Source: SHZI01 sp031395645 (lineage in GTDB: Bacteria; Pseudomonadota; Gammaproteobacteria; Steroidobacterales; GCA-2729495). Taken from it: 64,000 nucleotides of DNA. The position numbers and the translations under genes are program-made. Location: contig JANNJM010000056.1 of assembly GCA_031395645.1 (NCBI GenBank), positions 1 to 64,000 on the forward strand, given 5' to 3'. The notes beneath the pieces are model-generated. The model searched no databases, was not told the origin of the DNA, and saw only the letters and a list, made by a program, of their open reading frames with translations. This document shows, piece by piece, positions 27,225-35,451 of this stretch; position 1 is the stretch's first letter, and the number at the start of each line of letters is the position of its first letter.

Positions 27225-28255
27225 GGCCGGGCGGCAGGCGGCGGAGTGGCGGGCCGGCTCTTGCGGAAGTCCTGCAGATGTCCACGAACCTCTGCCAGCA
27301 GCGCCGGAGAGAAAACCCCCTTGGCAGCGAGACTATCCATGGCAGAGGAAACGGCCGCCTTCCATTCCGGAATCTCGGCTGCATTGGGTGCGATAAATGT
27401 GAGGCCACTGGCCTTCAGGGCCAGCCTGGCCTTGGCGTTGTCGACGCGATTTTGGGCGTCCAGGCGCACGTAAACCGACGACATCAACTCGCGAAGGACG
27501 GCCTGGTCAGCGGTGCTCACCGGCTGGAGTGCAGTCCGGTCGATCGCCAGGAAGCCCAGGGTGTAGCTCAGGGGCTGATCAGTGATGTATTTCGTCTTGG
27601 TATACCACTGCAGGATGACGGCGCCGACAGGTGGGGTGGCGACAATATCCAGCAGGCCGGTCTCGAGTCCCGTCAGGACGTCGGTGATCGGCAATACCAC
27701 CGGCGAGAGCCGCAGCGCCTGCATGGCGGCGTAGCTGGTCTCATCGCCTTCCGGTACCCAGATTTTCTGGCCGCGAAGATCGGCGAGACCGGTCACGGGC
27801 TTGCCGGTCATGAAGTAGGCGAAGCCTCCGCCAGCGAAGCCGTAGGACACGAAGCCGGCTTTCTCGAGGCCAGTGGCGAGCTTCGCATCCATTTTCTGCC
27901 GGACGTAGGCCACCTCCTCCTCAGAATTGAAGAGCATCGGCAGACCGTAAATGAGGATATCGGGGTAGCGCTCCTCAATACCGTTCGACGTAAACATTCC
28001 GCCCTGCAGCTGGCCGATGCGGATCTTGCGCAGGACTTTCTTGTCGTTACCCTGAATACCGCCGCCGTAAAACTTGAGACTGACCCGGCCGCCGGTCCGG
28101 TCCCGGACGGCAAGGCCTGCGGCACGCAGTTCCTTCATCCAGCTCGAGCCTTCAGGCGCGACCGTGGCCAGTTTGAGTTCGGTCGCGCGGAGGTTGCACG
28201 GCAGACCGGCCAGCATGATCAGGCAGACAAGCGGCAGGGTGCGGGAACGCAACAT
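27221..28255 (-). CDS. dctP: TRAP transporter substrate-binding protein (DctP)
   Basis: 344 residues, signal peptide ending near NLRATE. The family pattern includes LKLATVAPEGSSWMKELR, PMLFNSEEEV and the ligand-region WVPEGDETSYAAMQAL. The usual DctP arginine that salt-bridges carboxylates is not evident at its standard place, so the ligand is not assigned. ATG 28255 is preceded directly by an alternative GTG (28258); AAGGA lies 7-10 nt upstream. Confidence 0.9.
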   Translation of the reverse strand: MLRSRTLPLVCLIMLAGLPCNLRATELKLATVAPEGSSWMKELRAAGLAVRDRTGGRVSLKFYGGGIQGNDKKVLRKIRIGQLQGGMFTSNGIEERYPDILIYGLPMLFNSEEEVAYVRQKMDAKLATGLEKAGFVSYGFAGGGFAYFMTGKPVTGLADLRGQKIWVPEGDETSYAAMQALRLSPVVLPITDVLTGLETGLLDIVATPPVGAVILQWYTKTKYITDQPLSYTLGFLAIDRTALQPVSTADQAVLRELMSSVYVRLDAQNRVDNAKARLALKASGLTFIAPNAAEIPEWKAAVSSAMDSLAAKGVFSPALLAEVRGHLQDFRKSRPATPPPAARP

Positions 28256-28287
28256 CACGGACGCATCCTTAATCCAGGAGAATGAAA

Positions 28288-29157
28288 TCAGAAGTAATCG
28301 TTCGCTGAGGCCAGGAGATCAGTTGCCTGCTCCTGCGCCAGGGTATTCAGCAGTGTATAGCCGTCTTGCCGTGGCTCGGCCGCCAGCACCCGTTCAAGAA
28401 GCGCATCGTGCAATTCCCGGTCATAGACCAGACGGGCATAGCTCCGGGCAAACTCGACGAGCACACTGAGGTCACGGCCGCCCGTCAGTTCAATAGCTTT
28501 CTCAAAATACGACCGCCCCAGTTCCGGCTCGCCACCCAGCGCGGGCGGCCGCAGGGTGTTCAGGATACCGAGATAAGTATTAACCTGGCCTGCATCCGCC
28601 GGCGCGCCAATGATCAACAGACGCTTGAGGACGGCCTCGACGCGCGGCAGCCCAGCAAGCGCCTGCCAGTCATCACTGTGGGTCCGGATATAGGCGAGTG
28701 CGCCAATGGCAGAACTGAACAGCGCCGATGACTGCGCCGGCTTCACCTGGTCGAGTCTGGCATTGAGTTCGGCGAACGGCACTTCGTCCAGGTTGCAGAT
28801 CAGTTTACTGGCTGCACACGACGCGCGGTCACCGTAGGTGCGGGCGCGACTGGCCAGGGTGGCGGACCGAACCGGATCGGTGACAAAGACCACCGCATAG
28901 GCAGCGTACAGGCGGGCTGCAGCGCCCAGCAGTGCGGGCCCGGCACCGGCATCCACGGCAAGGGAGTCCAGCAACACGAGATAGGCCGGCAGGCTCTCCC
29001 GCACGAGTTCAGGATCATCCTGGTTCAGTATGGCCTGCGACAGGTTGCCTGCCAGGCCGGCGCCGGCAGAAGTGGCGATGCTGCCACAGCCGCCGAGCGC
29101 CAGTCCGCAGCCAACCGCGATGGCAACCGCCTGCCAGCCGGGTCGTACAACTCTCAT
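28288..29157 (-). CDS. TatT-family TRAP-associated TPR lipoprotein
   Basis: 289 residues. The lipobox ALGGC gives lipid Cys24. The rest is helical with the TatT pattern: AILNQDDPELVRESLPAYLV, ASCAASKLICNLD, ARSYARLVYDRELHDALL. TatT proteins (Treponema Tp0956 type) form trimers that dock DctP and may feed it hydrophobic ligands. The gene is 29 nt before dctP, giving tatT-dctP-dctQ-dctM. Confidence 0.85.
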   Translation of the reverse strand: MRVVRPGWQAVAIAVGCGLALGGCGSIATSAGAGLAGNLSQAILNQDDPELVRESLPAYLVLLDSLAVDAGAGPALLGAAARLYAAYAVVFVTDPVRSATLASRARTYGDRASCAASKLICNLDEVPFAELNARLDQVKPAQSSALFSSAIGALAYIRTHSDDWQALAGLPRVEAVLKRLLIIGAPADAGQVNTYLGILNTLRPPALGGEPELGRSYFEKAIELTGGRDLSVLVEFARSYARLVYDRELHDALLERVLAAEPRQDGYTLLNTLAQEQATDLLASANDYF

Positions 29158-29186
29158 CGGGACTAAATCCGGCCCGATCCGGGGTC

Positions 29187-29531
29187 TCAGACCTTCTCGC
29201 GGATACGGGCCGACTTGCCGCTGCGATCACGCAGGAAGTAGAGCTTGGCGCGGCGCACAGCGCCACGACGCTTTACGGTGATTTCCGCGACGGTGGGACT
29301 GTGCAGGGGGAACACCCGCTCAACGCCCTCGCCATGCGAAACCTTTCGCACTGTAAATGACGAGTTCAGACCACGATTCCGCCGGGCAATGACGACCCCC
29401 TCGTACGCCTGAAGGCGCTCGCGCGTGCCTTCCTTGACACGAACCTGCACCACCACGGTATCGCCGGGGGCGAAGTCCGGCACGTCGGTCTTCAGCGCTT
29501 CCGCTTCCAGCTTTGCAATAATGTTTGTCAT
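29187..29531 (-). CDS. rplS: 50S ribosomal protein L19
   Basis: 114 residues, usual length. It carries the L19 core FAPGDTVVVQVRVKEG and LRDRSGKSARIRE. L19 sits at the 30S-50S interface. Last gene of rpsP-rimM-trmD-rplS. Confidence 0.97.
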   Translation of the reverse strand: MTNIIAKLEAEALKTDVPDFAPGDTVVVQVRVKEGTRERLQAYEGVVIARRNRGLNSSFTVRKVSHGEGVERVFPLHSPTVAEITVKRRGAVRRAKLYFLRDRSGKSARIREKV

Positions 29532-29577
29532 ACCAAATTATCCCAATGTCAGTAACTTAAGTTGTACCGTTCAGCTC

Positions 29578-30321
29578 TCAATTGGACCTTTGCTCAGCTC
29601 GAAACTCCTCGAGTAATCGACAGTCCTCATCGCTCAACTCGCGGTTCCCCAGCAGGTCCGGGCGTCGCAGGCTGGTCCGACCAAGCGACTGCTTGCGTCG
29701 CCACCGCCGGATTGCCTCATGGTTCCCGTCTAACAGCACGCGCGGCACGGATCTGCCATGGGCAACTTCCGGCCGTGTGTAGTGTGGGAAATCCAGCAAC
29801 CCGGCGCTGAACGACTCTTCATCCGCCGACTGCTCATCTCCCAAGACCCCAGGACGCAACCTCAGTGTGGCATCCAGGATCGCCAGTGCCGCTATCTCGC
29901 CTCCACTCATAACGAAGTCGCCGACTGAAATCTCCTCGCCGGCAACAATTTCCAGCAGGCGCTCGTCGAATCCCTCGTAGCGGCCCGCCACCAGCACCAG
30001 TCCTGGCAACGCGGCATAGCGGCGTGCGGTCGCCTGGTCGAAGTGCTGGCCCTGCGGGCTCAGAAACACAACCGGACTGCCGGCGGGGACCAGGCCCCGA
30101 GCCGCGGCAATCGCCGTCGCGAAAGGCTCCACCCGAATGACCATTCCCGGACCACCGCCATACGGCCGATCGTCCACCGTACCGTGGACATCAGTAGCGA
30201 AGGTCCGCGGATCAACCGGAGTGATTCGCGCCAAATTTCGCCGGATAGCCCGACCTACAACCCCGAATTGCGCCAGGGGCGTAAACATTTCGGGAAACAG
30301 AGACACGACCGCCACGTCCAC
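29578..30321 (-). CDS. trmD: tRNA (guanine-N1-)-methyltransferase TrmD
   Basis: 247 residues. It methylates G37 of tRNAs reading CNN codons. The trefoil-knot SAM site is seen in VLVAGRYEGFDERLLE and the block EEISVGDFVMSGGEIAAL. About 48 nt after rimM and 46 nt before rplS. Confidence 0.97.
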   Translation of the reverse strand: MDVAVVSLFPEMFTPLAQFGVVGRAIRRNLARITPVDPRTFATDVHGTVDDRPYGGGPGMVIRVEPFATAIAAARGLVPAGSPVVFLSPQGQHFDQATARRYAALPGLVLVAGRYEGFDERLLEIVAGEEISVGDFVMSGGEIAALAILDATLRLRPGVLGDEQSADEESFSAGLLDFPHYTRPEVAHGRSVPRVLLDGNHEAIRRWRRKQSLGRTSLRRPDLLGNRELSDEDCRLLEEFRAEQRSN

Positions 30322-30369
30322 GACAAAATTCCTCGCCTCGCAGCCTCCCGGGTCACCTCTCGAGGCAGC

Positions 30370-30867
30370 TCAGAAGTCAGGATCCCAGTCCACGGTAATC
30401 ACGCGCCGTTCCGTATCCACCGCCTCCACCACGCTACCGAACAAGAACGGGATCAGGTGTCGACTTGCACCAACGACGATCATGACGTCGTTGGCCCCGG
30501 TCTCGAACAACTGGTCTACAACACCCAGGCTCGTACCAGTTACGGTTCGCACTTCCATACCCTCGAGATCAACCCAGTAAAACTCTCCCGATACGGAACC
30601 AAGGGTTGCCCGGTCGATCTCAATCTCGGCCCCGATCAGTGCCGCGGCGGCCTCCCGGTCGTCAACTCCGGCGAGCTGCGCTACAACCCCGTCGCCGTGG
30701 GCATGGCCAGCCGACACCGCTTGCAGGAACTCCTGGCCATGCTGTCGCAAGTACCAGGGGCTGTAGCGGACCACATTTGCGCGCGGCGAGGTGTAGGAAT
30801 AAACCTTGACCCAGCCGCGCACTCCAAACACGCCTGAGACACGACCTATGGCTACTCGCTTATTCAG
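30370..30867 (-). CDS. rimM: 16S rRNA processing protein RimM, non-canonical start
   Basis: The homology begins with KRVAIGRVSGVFGVRGWVKV, the RimM N-terminal beta-barrel, and ends in the PRC-barrel (VITVDWDPDF). RimM helps assemble the 30S head around S19. No ATG, GTG or TTG exists between the rpsP stop (30879-30877) and this homology: candidates are CTG 30867 or ATA 30849. The first usual start, GTG 30831, would remove the first beta strand. I placed the start at CTG 30867 by homology; 165 residues. Confidence 0.85.
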   Translation of the reverse strand: MNKRVAIGRVSGVFGVRGWVKVYSYTSPRANVVRYSPWYLRQHGQEFLQAVSAGHAHGDGVVAQLAGVDDREAAAALIGAEIEIDRATLGSVSGEFYWVDLEGMEVRTVTGTSLGVVDQLFETGANDVMIVVGASRHLIPFLFGSVVEAVDTERRVITVDWDPDF

Positions 30868-30876
30868 ATCGCTTGT

Positions 30877-31140
30877 TCAGGCGGCCAGAGCCGGAGCCTG
30901 CTGCCGAAATTCCTTGACCAACGCGGCGACACGCTCTGAAGCCTGGGCGCCAACGCCCAGCCAGTATTCGAAGCGGCCCAGATCAACCCGGAGTCGCTCT
31001 TCCGATGGGGTGGCAAATGGGCTGAAAAACCCAAGACGCTCGATATAGCGGCCATCTCTGGCGCGCCGCGAGTCGCAGACGACGAGGTGATAGAAGGGCC
31101 GCCCCTTGGCGCCTCCGCGGGACAGACGGATAGTAACCAT
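30877..31140 (-). CDS. rpsP: 30S ribosomal protein S16
   Basis: 87 residues starting MVTIRLSRGGAKGRPFYHLV, the S16 signature. First gene of the rpsP-rimM-trmD-rplS operon. Its TGA is in the rimM frame, 9 nt before the proposed CTG start. Confidence 0.97.
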   Translation of the reverse strand: MVTIRLSRGGAKGRPFYHLVVCDSRRARDGRYIERLGFFSPFATPSEERLRVDLGRFEYWLGVGAQASERVAALVKEFRQQAPALAA

Positions 31141-31207
31141 CGCTCTTTAGCTTCCTTATGCCGGTTTTTGACGTGGTGGGAGCCGAATAACCGCCGAATG
31201 TTACTCG

Positions 31208-31230
31208 AAAAACGGCCCGAGGGCACCGTT
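31208..31230 (-). terminator. Rho-independent terminator after ffh
   Basis: On the minus strand, AACGG-TG-CCC, a tight loop and GGG-CCGTT form a GC-rich hairpin followed by a run of five T, about 8 nt past the ffh stop. It separates ffh from the rpsP operon. Confidence 0.55.
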
Positions 31231-31237
31231 TCCAGGC

Positions 31238-32584
31238 CTAGGGGGCCAGGCCAGGGAAACCCCGCATCAGGCGCCGGAGTCCGCCCTGCCCCATCTTCTT
31301 CATCATCTTCTGCATCTGGGCATGCTGCTTCAGGAGGCGATTAACCTCCTGAACTGCAAGGCCCGCCCCGCCAGCGATCCGGCGTCGACGCGAGCCGTCC
31401 ACAATGGCGGGCCGGCGCCGTTCCCGGGGGGTCATGGAGTCGATGATGGCGATCTGGCGACGCAACAGACGGGGGTCCATCTGCCCGGCCATCTTCTGGG
31501 CCGACATTCCGCCCGGTAGCGGCAGCTTCTCAAGCAGGCTCTCGATCCCGCCCAGGCCGACAATCTGCTGGAGCTGGGTCCGCAAGTCGTTCAGGTCGAA
31601 TTGCTTGCCCGTGGCCACCTTTTCGGCAAGCCGGGCGGTCGAGTCATGGCTAGCCTTGCGCTGGACCTCCTCCACGAGGCTTAAAACGTCGCCCATACCA
31701 AGGATGCGGGAAGCCATCCTGTCCGGGTGGAACGGCTCGAATTCAGTCACGGCTTCGCCAGTGCCCAGGAACTTGATGGGCTGGCCCGTGACGGTCTTTA
31801 CCGACAATGCGGCACCACCCCGGGCATCGCCGTCGGCTTTGGCGAGGATCACACCGGTTAGCGCCAGGGCATCTGCAAACGCCCGAGCTGCGTTCACGGC
31901 ATCCTGGCCGGCCATGCAATCCACGACAAACAGGGTCTCGACGGGATCGACCTTGTCGCGTATCGCACGCAACTCGTTCAGGAGGTCCACGTCCAGTCGG
32001 CTCCGACCCGCCGTGTCGACGATGAGCACTTCCAGCTGGTCCCGGCGCGCATCGCCGAGCGCCCGTTCGGCGATGCCGACCGGACCGAGACCGACCTCGA
32101 CCGGCAGGAATGGCACTCCGATCGAGCCGGCCAGCCGCTCCAACTGCAGAATGGCGGCCGGCCGCTGCGTGTCGGTGCTCACGAGGCCGACCCGCTTACC
32201 AAGCCGTTCGCGGATGAGTAATGCGAGCTTTGCGGCGGTAGTCGTCTTCCCCGCACCCTGAAGTCCAGCCAGCAGAATCACGGCTGGTGGCTGGTGCCGC
32301 AGGTTCAGCTCCGCGACGCCTTCACCCAGCGTCCGCGTCAGTTCCTCATGAATGATCCGGACAAAAACCTGGCCGGGAGTCAGGCTGCGGAGCACGTCAT
32401 TGCCCAGCGCGCGCTGCCGGACCTGTTCGATGAAATCGCGCACTACGGGCAACGCGACGTCTGCCTCAATCAGAGCGCGCCGGACGTCTCCGACCGCATC
32501 CTGAATGTTGGCCTCGGTGAGCCGGCCGCGACCTCGAACCTGATCAAGCACGCCACGCAGGCGATCACTGAGCGAACTGAACAT
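31238..32584 (-). CDS. ffh: Signal recognition particle protein Ffh
   Basis: 448 residues. N domain, G domain with P-loop GLQGAGKTTTAAKLA, DTAGR and the M domain with a Met-rich end (HAQMQKMMKKMG). Ffh binds 4.5S RNA and targets nascent membrane proteins to FtsY. ATG 32584 starts the normal MFSSLSDRLRGVL; upstream in-frame ATGs lack homology. Confidence 0.97.
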   Translation of the reverse strand: MFSSLSDRLRGVLDQVRGRGRLTEANIQDAVGDVRRALIEADVALPVVRDFIEQVRQRALGNDVLRSLTPGQVFVRIIHEELTRTLGEGVAELNLRHQPPAVILLAGLQGAGKTTTAAKLALLIRERLGKRVGLVSTDTQRPAAILQLERLAGSIGVPFLPVEVGLGPVGIAERALGDARRDQLEVLIVDTAGRSRLDVDLLNELRAIRDKVDPVETLFVVDCMAGQDAVNAARAFADALALTGVILAKADGDARGGAALSVKTVTGQPIKFLGTGEAVTEFEPFHPDRMASRILGMGDVLSLVEEVQRKASHDSTARLAEKVATGKQFDLNDLRTQLQQIVGLGGIESLLEKLPLPGGMSAQKMAGQMDPRLLRRQIAIIDSMTPRERRRPAIVDGSRRRRIAGGAGLAVQEVNRLLKQHAQMQKMMKKMGQGGLRRLMRGFPGLAP

Positions 32585-32630
32585 GAACCTGATACCCGGA
32601 AGCCGCCACCCACTGGGCGTTGGGCCACTA

Positions 32631-32659
32631 ATTGTAAGCCGGGCGATCCCGGTTGACAG
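32631..32659 (-). promoter_or_regulatory. Likely ffh promoter
   Basis: On the minus strand CTGTCA (32659-32654) and TACAAT (32636-32631) are spaced by 17 bp, with the predicted start about 40 nt before the ffh ATG. Confidence 0.45.
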
Positions 32660-32716
32660 TCTTGCCGGACGTTGGTCACCATATCCTTTGAATACCCGCA
32701 TCGGTGGTCCCCCAAC

Positions 32717-33991
32717 TTGGCTGATGACGTCTCTGCCGGTGCTTTGATTGGCCTGCTGGTCCTCCTGCTGTTGATTTCCGCGTTCTTTTCGGGGTCGGAA
32801 ACAGCCCTGCTGACTCTCAATCGCTACCGGTTGCGACACCGGGCCCGTCAAGGGCATTTTGGAGCGCGGCTGGCGGAGCAACTGTTGGCCCGGCCTGACC
32901 GGCTGATCTCTCTGATCCTGATCGGCAGCAACATCGCGAACACGCTGGCGACATCGCTGGTCACGCTCGCGGCATTGCGGATTGGCGGCCCGGGCGGGGT
33001 TGCAGTCGCCAGTATCGGACTGGCGTTCGTGATCATGGTCTTCACCGATGTGATGCCCAAGACCGTGGGCGCGTTGCGTTCGGAGCGCCTCGGCTTGCCG
33101 GCGGCAGTCTTCTATTACTTCCTGCTAAAAGTCACCCTGCCCGTCGTCTGGCTGGTCACGGCGATTTCGAACGGGCTGCTCCGACTCTTCGGTGTGCGCC
33201 AAGGCGAACACAACCAGCATAACCTGACGCTCGACGAACTGCGCACGATTGTTACCGACGCAGGGGCACTACTGCCGCGGCGACGGCAACGCATGCTCAT
33301 GTCGATACTCGAACTTGAGGACATGACCGTGGACGAAATGATGATTCCAGACAACGACCTGATCGGCGTCGATCTGGACGATGACTGGGAAACCATCGTT
33401 AGCGCGATCGCCAGGACACCGCACAACCGCCTGCCAGTCTTTCGCGGAAATATCGAAAATCTGCTGGGACTGCTCCACGTGCGCTCACTGATTGGGGCCT
33501 TATCGGCGACGCTGAATCAGGCAACTATTGAAAGCCTGATGGCAGAACCCTTCTTCGTTCCGGAGGGCACCTCGGTGCATGGCTTGCTGGTTCAGTTTCG
33601 CCGGACTGGGCAACGCACAGCTTTTGTTGTCGATGAGTACGGCGATATACAGGGCATGGTAACCATCGAGGATATTCTTGAGGAGATACTGGGCGGCTTC
33701 TCCGCTAACGATGACGCAACAGATGCGGACGTACGCAAAGACGATGCGGCCGAGTCCTGGGTGGTCAATGCCAGCATCAACGTCCGGGCCCTGAACCGCA
33801 TGATGCGCTGGAGCCTGCCGACCGACGGTCCGACGACGCTGAACGGGCTGATTCTTGAGCAACTGGAAACGATCCCTGCAGACGGCTCGATCCTGGTGCT
33901 GAATGGTTATGAGGTCGAAATCCTGGCAACGGGCGACAACGTGGTGAGCAGTGTGCGCATCAAACCTCCAGCGCTGGCAGCATCCGCATGA
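32717..33991 (+). CDS. CNNM/CorB-family membrane protein with CBS domains
   Basis: About 424 residues. Three to four membrane segments form the DUF21/CNNM domain (FFSGSETALLTLNRYRLRH, SNIANTLATSLVTLAAL, DVMPKT), followed by a CBS pair (MIPDNDLIGVDLDDD to VDEYGDIQGMVTIEDILEE) and a CorC_HlyC domain. The E. coli relative YfjD/CorB also lies next to ffh and is linked to magnesium export or resistance. The start may be TTG 32717 (GGTGG upstream) or TTG 32672; neither is decisive. The 3' end overlaps convergent radA by 32 bp. Confidence 0.9.
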   Translation: MADDVSAGALIGLLVLLLLISAFFSGSETALLTLNRYRLRHRARQGHFGARLAEQLLARPDRLISLILIGSNIANTLATSLVTLAALRIGGPGGVAVASIGLAFVIMVFTDVMPKTVGALRSERLGLPAAVFYYFLLKVTLPVVWLVTAISNGLLRLFGVRQGEHNQHNLTLDELRTIVTDAGALLPRRRQRMLMSILELEDMTVDEMMIPDNDLIGVDLDDDWETIVSAIARTPHNRLPVFRGNIENLLGLLHVRSLIGALSATLNQATIESLMAEPFFVPEGTSVHGLLVQFRRTGQRTAFVVDEYGDIQGMVTIEDILEEILGGFSANDDATDADVRKDDAAESWVVNASINVRALNRMMRWSLPTDGPTTLNGLILEQLETIPADGSILVLNGYEVEILATGDNVVSSVRIKPPALAASA

Positions 33992-35315
33992 TGTCCCGCA
34001 GATGGTCAGCCACTGTAATTGCGAGGCCCTCGATCGGCTGCTTAGGCGCGTTTGCCCTGGGGATCACCGCGCGCGCAAAACCAACTTTGGCCGCTTCACG
34101 CAGGCGTTCCTCACCATAGGGCACTGGCCGGATCTCACCGGCCAGACCGACCTCACCAAACACCACCAGATCCCGGGGAAGTGGCCGGTCCCGAATACTC
34201 GAGATCGTCGCCAGGAGCGCGGCCAGATCTGCGGCAGGCTCCACGATGCGCACCCCGCCGACGACGTTGACGAACACGTCGCTCGTATGCGTCCCAATCC
34301 CGCCGTGGCGGTGCAGGGCGGCAAGCAGCAACGTGAGCCGGTTCTGCTCAAGGCCAATCGCCACACGTCTGGGCGGACCGCCACTGCCCTGGTCGGCGAG
34401 AGCCTGGACTTCAACGAGCAGGGGCCGGCTACCCTGATGCAACGCGGTCACGACACTCCCGGGAACTGGCTCGCCACGCTGAGAGACGAACAGGGCGGAA
34501 GGATTTCGCACCTCCCTGATACCTCCTTCCGACATGACGAAGATCCCCAACTCGTTGGCGGCACCAAAGCGATTCTTTACCGCGCGCAGGATCCGATACC
34601 GGCTGCCCACCTCACTTTCAAAATAGAGGACGACGTCCACCATGTGCTCGAGAAGGCGCGGCCCGGCGATCTGTCCGTCCTTGGTGACGTGCCCGACAAG
34701 AAACACTGCAATGCCCGATTGCTTCGCGAGTCGCACCAGGAGGCCTGCGCAGGTACGGAGCTGGTTTGGCGAGCCGGGGATGGACGGTAACTGGTCAGTC
34801 GCCATCGTCTGGATCGAATCGACGATCAGGCAGCCGGGTCGCGTCTCGTGAACTGCAGCGAGTACGTCCTCGACCCGCGTCGTGGCGATCGCTGCCACGG
34901 CCCCAAGCTCGGCACCGAGTCGCTGGCCACGCAAGCTGATCTGCTGGAGAGACTCCTCCCCGCTCGCGTACAAAGATCCGCCTTTCGTCTGCAGACGGGT
35001 TGCCGCCTGCAGCAGCAAGGTCGACTTGCCGATGCCCGGGTCACCACCGAGCAGGACGACGGAGCCCGGGACAAGGCCCCCACCGAGCGTGCGATCGAGC
35101 TCTGCAAGACCCGTCGAGATCCGGGCAACTGATTCGGTACCCACGTCTGCGAGCCGACGGATTGGCGCCATGGCTGTCGAGGTAGAAGTCGTCCCCGGGC
35201 TGTGGGCCCCCGGTTCGAGCGAATTCCACGCACCGCAGCCGGGGCATTGACCCTGCCACTTGGGAGCAGCGCCGCCGCACTCGTTGCAAACAAAGCTCTT
35301 CTGGACTTTGGCCAT
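33960..35315 (-). CDS. radA: DNA repair protein RadA
   Basis: 451 residues. Order: zinc finger CNECGG...CPGCGAW (10-30), RecA-like core with Walker A GDPGIGKST, the RadA motif KNRFG and the Lon-like C-terminal domain (VGGVRIVEPAADLA). RadA promotes branch migration in recombination. ATG 35315 starts MAKVQKSFVC; upstream in-frame ATGs lack homology. Confidence 0.96.
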   Translation of the reverse strand: MAKVQKSFVCNECGGAAPKWQGQCPGCGAWNSLEPGAHSPGTTSTSTAMAPIRRLADVGTESVARISTGLAELDRTLGGGLVPGSVVLLGGDPGIGKSTLLLQAATRLQTKGGSLYASGEESLQQISLRGQRLGAELGAVAAIATTRVEDVLAAVHETRPGCLIVDSIQTMATDQLPSIPGSPNQLRTCAGLLVRLAKQSGIAVFLVGHVTKDGQIAGPRLLEHMVDVVLYFESEVGSRYRILRAVKNRFGAANELGIFVMSEGGIREVRNPSALFVSQRGEPVPGSVVTALHQGSRPLLVEVQALADQGSGGPPRRVAIGLEQNRLTLLLAALHRHGGIGTHTSDVFVNVVGGVRIVEPAADLAALLATISSIRDRPLPRDLVVFGEVGLAGEIRPVPYGEERLREAAKVGFARAVIPRANAPKQPIEGLAITVADHLRDIMRMLPALEV

Positions 35316-35451
35316 GGGGACCCTGAGAGTTCGACCGGGGTGCATTGTGGGCCTGGAAACGCGCCATTTCGAGACGCGAAACGCGGCCATTGGCCCAAAA
35401 ACCACCACTCAGGTCTCACCCCGGAAACGCTGATCCGCATACTATTTTGTA

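Noticed and set aside
29158..29186. A terminator after rplS
   Set aside because: Only a short CCGG-based hairpin without a T tract is visible.
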